NCBI GenBank assembly: GCA_027311185.1
Contig: DAICZK010000057.1
Coordinates: 1 to 8,609 of the forward strand
Direction of reading: 5' to 3'
DNA: 8,609 bases
Source of the DNA: Sulfuriferula sp.
GTDB taxonomy: Bacteria > Pseudomonadota > Gammaproteobacteria > Burkholderiales > Sulfuriferulaceae
Part shown: positions 5,485-8,609 of the stretch, in pieces
Layout: each line of letters starts with the position of its first letter
How positions within the stretch are numbered: the stretch's first letter is position 1
Notes under the pieces: model-generated
Databases searched by the model: none
Told to the model about the DNA's origin: nothing
The model's input: the letters and a program-made list of their open reading frames with translations, nothing else
Translations under genes and position numbers: made by a program

Positions 5485-8113
5485 GTATCAGCCAATGCAG
5501 ACAGAGATACCTACATTGCTTGTCGGGCCGAATCAACTCCAGCATCTTCTGGATAAAATCCCGTCATTGCTGTTTATGCTGGACCCTAATACGCTGGAGC
5601 TGACTTTTGTGAATGACACGCTGCTTGCGGCGTTGGGCTACACCCGGGACGAACTGGCGGGGATGAATATAATGCGCCTGAGCGTAGGCCGTTCGGCGAC
5701 CTACTGGCAGCATATGGTCGCGTTTCTGGGCGACGAGGGTCTGGTAACCGTCGACACAGAACTGGCCCTGCGAGCTCGCGACGCGTCGGAACTTCCAGTC
5801 GGGCTGGCGTTGCGCATTGTAGCGTTTGACGGCAAGCCAACCATTCTGGTCGCGGCGCATAGCATCGCTGACAGGAAAATCAAAGAGGCGCGTATTACGC
5901 GGCTATCGCACTTTTACAAGGCGCTGAGCGAAGTCAACCAGGCTATAGTGCGAACGCGGCAAGAGGCCGAATTATTCCCGCTGGTGTGCAAGATGGCGGT
6001 CGACTTCGGCGGTATGGCGATGGCGTGGGTCGGAAAGCTGAACGAAACGACGGGCTGGGTTGAGCCGGTGGTGAGTTATGGAGACGGCGCCGATTATCTG
6101 GATCATATCGAGATATCGGTTGAGTCGACGAAGGAAGCGGGTTTGGGGCCGTTGGGTCAGGCCTTTCGCGAACAACGTACGGTTCTTGTCAATGATTTTA
6201 TGGCGGAGCCCGGTACCGTGCCCTGGCGCGAGCGGGCGGCGCGGATCGGTTGGCAGGCTTCCGCCGCGTTTCCTATTCTGCGCGCCGGCAAGGTGTTCGC
6301 GATTTTGAATCTGTATCACGTGAAAAAAAACGTGTTCGATGACGAAATTGTGCGTTTGGCCGAAGAAATGTGCGGCGATGTCGCTTTCGCGCTGGATAAT
6401 TTCGACCGCGAAAAAAACCGGCAGGCGCTGGAACAGGAATTAAAGCTCGCAGCGCTGGTGTTTGAGCATAGCAGTCAGGCGATGATGGTCACGGACGAGC
6501 GCAACCGGGTCATTTTCGTCAATAAGGCCTATATCGATTCATCCGGATATAGCGTGGATGAAATCAAGGGCAAGCCGCCCCTGATTGCCAACTCGGGGCG
6601 TCATAGCAAGGCTTTTTACCGGGCGATGTGGACAACGCTGAAAAAGCACCACTACTGGCAGGGCCGGGTCTGGAGCCAGCGTAAAAACAAGGAAGTATTT
6701 CCGGAATGGCTGACCGTGAACGTCGTTCTGGACGCGGAGGGGCAGCCTTATCGTTACGTCGCGACATTGTCGGACATCACCGAAAAAGTGCGCTCCGAAG
6801 AAACGATATGGAAACAGGCCAATTTCGACATGCTCACGGGGCTCTCGAATCGCTATCGCATGCATCGTCAGTTGACCGATGAAATCAAGCGTGGGCAGGA
6901 CGAAGATATCTCGCTGGCCGTGCTCTACATCGATCTCGACCAGTTCAAGGAAGTCAATGACACTCTGGGCCATCAGACCGGCGATTTGATGTTGGTCGAG
7001 GTGGGCGGGAGGATAAGCGCGTCGGCGGGAGCCTCGGCTACAATCGCCCGACTGGGCGGCGACGAATTCGCCGTGATCCTGTTCGACAGGGATGCTGCCG
7101 AAGAGGTCGCACACATCGCGCAGGAGATTGTTAATAAGCTGGCCGAGCCTTTTCACTTGAGCGACGACCCGAGAAACATCTATATTTCGGCCAGCATGGG
7201 AATCGCATTTTATCCGGCTGATGGCAGAGACGCCGACGATTTGCTCAAAAAAGCCGAGCAGGCGATGTATGTGGCGAAACAGGCCGGACGCAACCGGCTG
7301 AATTTTTACACGTCGGGGTTGCAGGAAAAAGCGCAAAAGCGATTGAATCTGCTCAGGGATTTGCGCGACGCCTTGGTGAAACAGCAGTTTGAGCTGTACT
7401 TTCAGCCCATAGTCGACATGACCAGCGGCGCCATCATCAAAGCCGAGGCGCTAGTGCGCTGGAATCATCCCACTCGCGGCATGATCAGTCCGGCGGAATT
7501 TATACCGCTGGCGGAAGAGACAGGGCTGATTATTGCGCTGGGCGACTGGGTGTTCAAACAGGCGGTCAGCTGGACCAAACGCTGGGTGGATGCTTATGCC
7601 GCCGATTTGCAGATCAGCGTGAACATGTCCCCTGTCCAGTTCAAGGATGACGCCACCCAGATCGGCGTCTGGCTCGATCATCTGGGGGAGATCGGACTTG
7701 ACGGGCGCAACCTCGTCATCGAAATCACCGAAGGCCTGCTGCTCGATGTGACCGCGTCGATTTCGGATAAACTGCTGGCTTTCAGAGACGCCGGCATACA
7801 GATTTCGATGGACGATTTCGGCACCGGTTACTCTGCGCTGTCTTATCTAAAAAAATTCGACATCGATTATCTTAAGATCGACCAATCCTTCGTCCATGAT
7901 ATGACGACTGTTGCGAGCGATGCGGCGCTGGCGGAGGCCATTGTGGTGATGGCGCACAAACTGGGTCTGAAGGTCATCGCCGAAGGCGTGGAAACGACAC
8001 AGCAGCATGACTTGCTGCTGTCGTACGGCTGCGATTACGGACAAGGTTACCGCTATGCGAAACCGCTGCGCGCAGGGGAGTTCGAGAAACTGCTCGCCGC
8101 TATCGGAGTTTGA
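5483..8113 (+). CDS. PAS-GAF-PAS-GGDEF-EAL sensor protein (c-di-GMP synthesis/breakdown)
   Basis: This is an 876-residue protein with no membrane segment or signal peptide, so cytoplasmic. In order: PAS about 18-135, GAF about 140-308, PAS about 322-440, GGDEF about 443-610, EAL about 620-872. The GGDEF half has the metal Asp484 (IDLDQFK), VNDTLGH and an intact GGDEF at 525-529. The EAL half has EAL at 655-657, Asn714, Glu747, DDFGTGYS at 777-784, Lys798, Glu834 and Gln854, the usual metal and catalytic set. So both diguanylate cyclase and phosphodiesterase activity are possible. The RxxD inhibitory I-site is absent (GASA at 516-519). I chose the GTG at 5483 because AGGG (5465-5468) lies upstream, though 14 nt away; an ATG at 5495 has no ribosome site. 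The signal sensed by the PAS and GAF parts cannot be read from the sequence. Confidence 0.95.
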   Translation: MYQPMQTEIPTLLVGPNQLQHLLDKIPSLLFMLDPNTLELTFVNDTLLAALGYTRDELAGMNIMRLSVGRSATYWQHMVAFLGDEGLVTVDTELALRARDASELPVGLALRIVAFDGKPTILVAAHSIADRKIKEARITRLSHFYKALSEVNQAIVRTRQEAELFPLVCKMAVDFGGMAMAWVGKLNETTGWVEPVVSYGDGADYLDHIEISVESTKEAGLGPLGQAFREQRTVLVNDFMAEPGTVPWRERAARIGWQASAAFPILRAGKVFAILNLYHVKKNVFDDEIVRLAEEMCGDVAFALDNFDREKNRQALEQELKLAALVFEHSSQAMMVTDERNRVIFVNKAYIDSSGYSVDEIKGKPPLIANSGRHSKAFYRAMWTTLKKHHYWQGRVWSQRKNKEVFPEWLTVNVVLDAEGQPYRYVATLSDITEKVRSEETIWKQANFDMLTGLSNRYRMHRQLTDEIKRGQDEDISLAVLYIDLDQFKEVNDTLGHQTGDLMLVEVGGRISASAGASATIARLGGDEFAVILFDRDAAEEVAHIAQEIVNKLAEPFHLSDDPRNIYISASMGIAFYPADGRDADDLLKKAEQAMYVAKQAGRNRLNFYTSGLQEKAQKRLNLLRDLRDALVKQQFELYFQPIVDMTSGAIIKAEALVRWNHPTRGMISPAEFIPLAEETGLIIALGDWVFKQAVSWTKRWVDAYAADLQISVNMSPVQFKDDATQIGVWLDHLGEIGLDGRNLVIEITEGLLLDVTASISDKLLAFRDAGIQISMDDFGTGYSALSYLKKFDIDYLKIDQSFVHDMTTVASDAALAEAIVVMAHKLGLKVIAEGVETTQQHDLLLSYGCDYGQGYRYAKPLRAGEFEKLLAAIGV

Positions 8114-8176
8114 GTTTGACGTGCCTGCCGTATCCCGGTTTCGGCGCGGACGTGCGGCAAACCGACAGGAGGCATC

Positions 8177-8609
8177 GTGAATGACAGCAGTGTAGTCCCG
8201 GTGAATACCGGTAGCGTTGTTGCCGTGCGCGGCAGCGTCGTGGATGTCCGGTTCGAGGAACATCTGCCCGCCATTTTTTCTTTGCTGCGAACCGGGGAGG
8301 ACAACCGCATCGCCATCGAAGTGCTGGTGCAACTCGATGCGCAACGCGTGCGCGGCATAGCGCTGACGCCGACGCAAGGCCTCGCGCGCGGCATGGCGGT
8401 GACCGATACGGGCGGGCCGTTGCTGGCGCCGGTCGGCAAGCAGATTATCGGGCGCATGTTCGACGTGTTCGGCAATGTGATCGATCATCAGCCGCCTCCC
8501 GCCGGGCTGCAATGGCGCACAGTGCATCAGCCGCCGCCTGCGCTCGCGCGACGCTCCGGCAAATCGGGGATATTCGAGACTGGCATTAAAATGATAGACG
8601 TGCTGGTGC
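8177..8609 (+). CDS. atpD: N-type ATPase (alternative F1Fo) beta subunit AtpD, N-terminal part (cut by window edge)
   Basis: The product is the catalytic beta subunit of the F1 part of an ATP synthase/ATPase. The first 144 codons are visible. They show the beta-type N-terminal barrel (GSVVAVRGSVVDVRF, residues 12-26), VRGIALTPTQGLARGM at 58-73, the DTGGPLLAPVGK stretch at 77-88, GRMFDVFGNVID at 92-103, and FETGIKMIDVL at 133-143. The wording (ALTPTQGLARGM, DVFGNVID) differs from the housekeeping beta subunit and fits the N-ATPase group, whose operons start with atpD and are often predicted to move Na+. The P-loop lies beyond the right edge. GTG at 8177 has an AGGAGG site (8167-8172) four bases upstream; an overlapping ATG at 8181 meets a stop after four codons. 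The gap after the GGDEF-EAL stop is 63 nt, with no terminator seen. Confidence 0.88.
   Translation, partial: MNDSSVVPVNTGSVVAVRGSVVDVRFEEHLPAIFSLLRTGEDNRIAIEVLVQLDAQRVRGIALTPTQGLARGMAVTDTGGPLLAPVGKQIIGRMFDVFGNVIDHQPPPAGLQWRTVHQPPPALARRSGKSGIFETGIKMIDVLV

Noticed and set aside
6539..7336. 265-residue minus-strand frame opposite the GGDEF region
   Set aside because: Antisense to a strongly conserved domain.
7847..8527. 226-residue minus-strand frame over the EAL end and atpD start
   Set aside because: It covers two real plus-strand genes and the gap between them, and has no family features.

Overview
The window looks like a piece of a GC-moderate proteobacterial chromosome, most likely a betaproteobacterium. 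That guess rests on three things: the gene order queA-tgt-yajC-secD-secF, the style of the proteins, and a PAS/GAF/PAS/GGDEF/EAL protein followed by an N-type ATPase gene. I would not name a genus. No mobile element, CRISPR array or rRNA was seen.

Positions 1-4780 (all minus strand) hold a compact operon read right to left: queA, tgt, yajC, secD, and the first 89 codons of secF cut by the left edge. QueA and Tgt act in making the queuosine base of the GUN-anticodon tRNAs. YajC, SecD and SecF form the accessory complex that helps the SecYEG translocon. Gaps are 12 nt (queA-tgt), 39 nt (tgt-yajC), 160 nt (yajC-secD) and 15 nt (secD-secF). The 160 nt gap carries a long dyad at the yajC stop and a tandem TGAYGTCA pair.

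Positions 4852-4938 (plus strand) are a tRNA-Leu with anticodon CAA, divergent from queA, with its own promoter. To its right is a 544-nt gene-free stretch (4939-5482). It contains an array of alternating TGTCAA/TTGACA half-sites exactly one helical turn apart, an orphan minus-strand TATAAT, a good promoter for the next gene, and a leader with two hairpins plus a small dyad over the start codon.

Positions 5483-8113 (plus strand) encode an 876-residue cytoplasmic sensor protein, PAS-GAF-PAS-GGDEF-EAL. Both c-di-GMP catalytic domains look intact and the allosteric I-site is missing. After 63 nt and a strong Shine-Dalgarno, 8177-8609 is the start of a second gene missing from long-ORF views: the beta subunit AtpD of an N-type (alternative, often Na+-linked) F1Fo ATPase, cut by the right edge.

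The left half is ordinary housekeeping. The parts worth a second look are the 4939-5482 stretch and the pairing of a c-di-GMP enzyme with the first gene of an alternative ATPase operon. I saw no clearly new multi-gene system.
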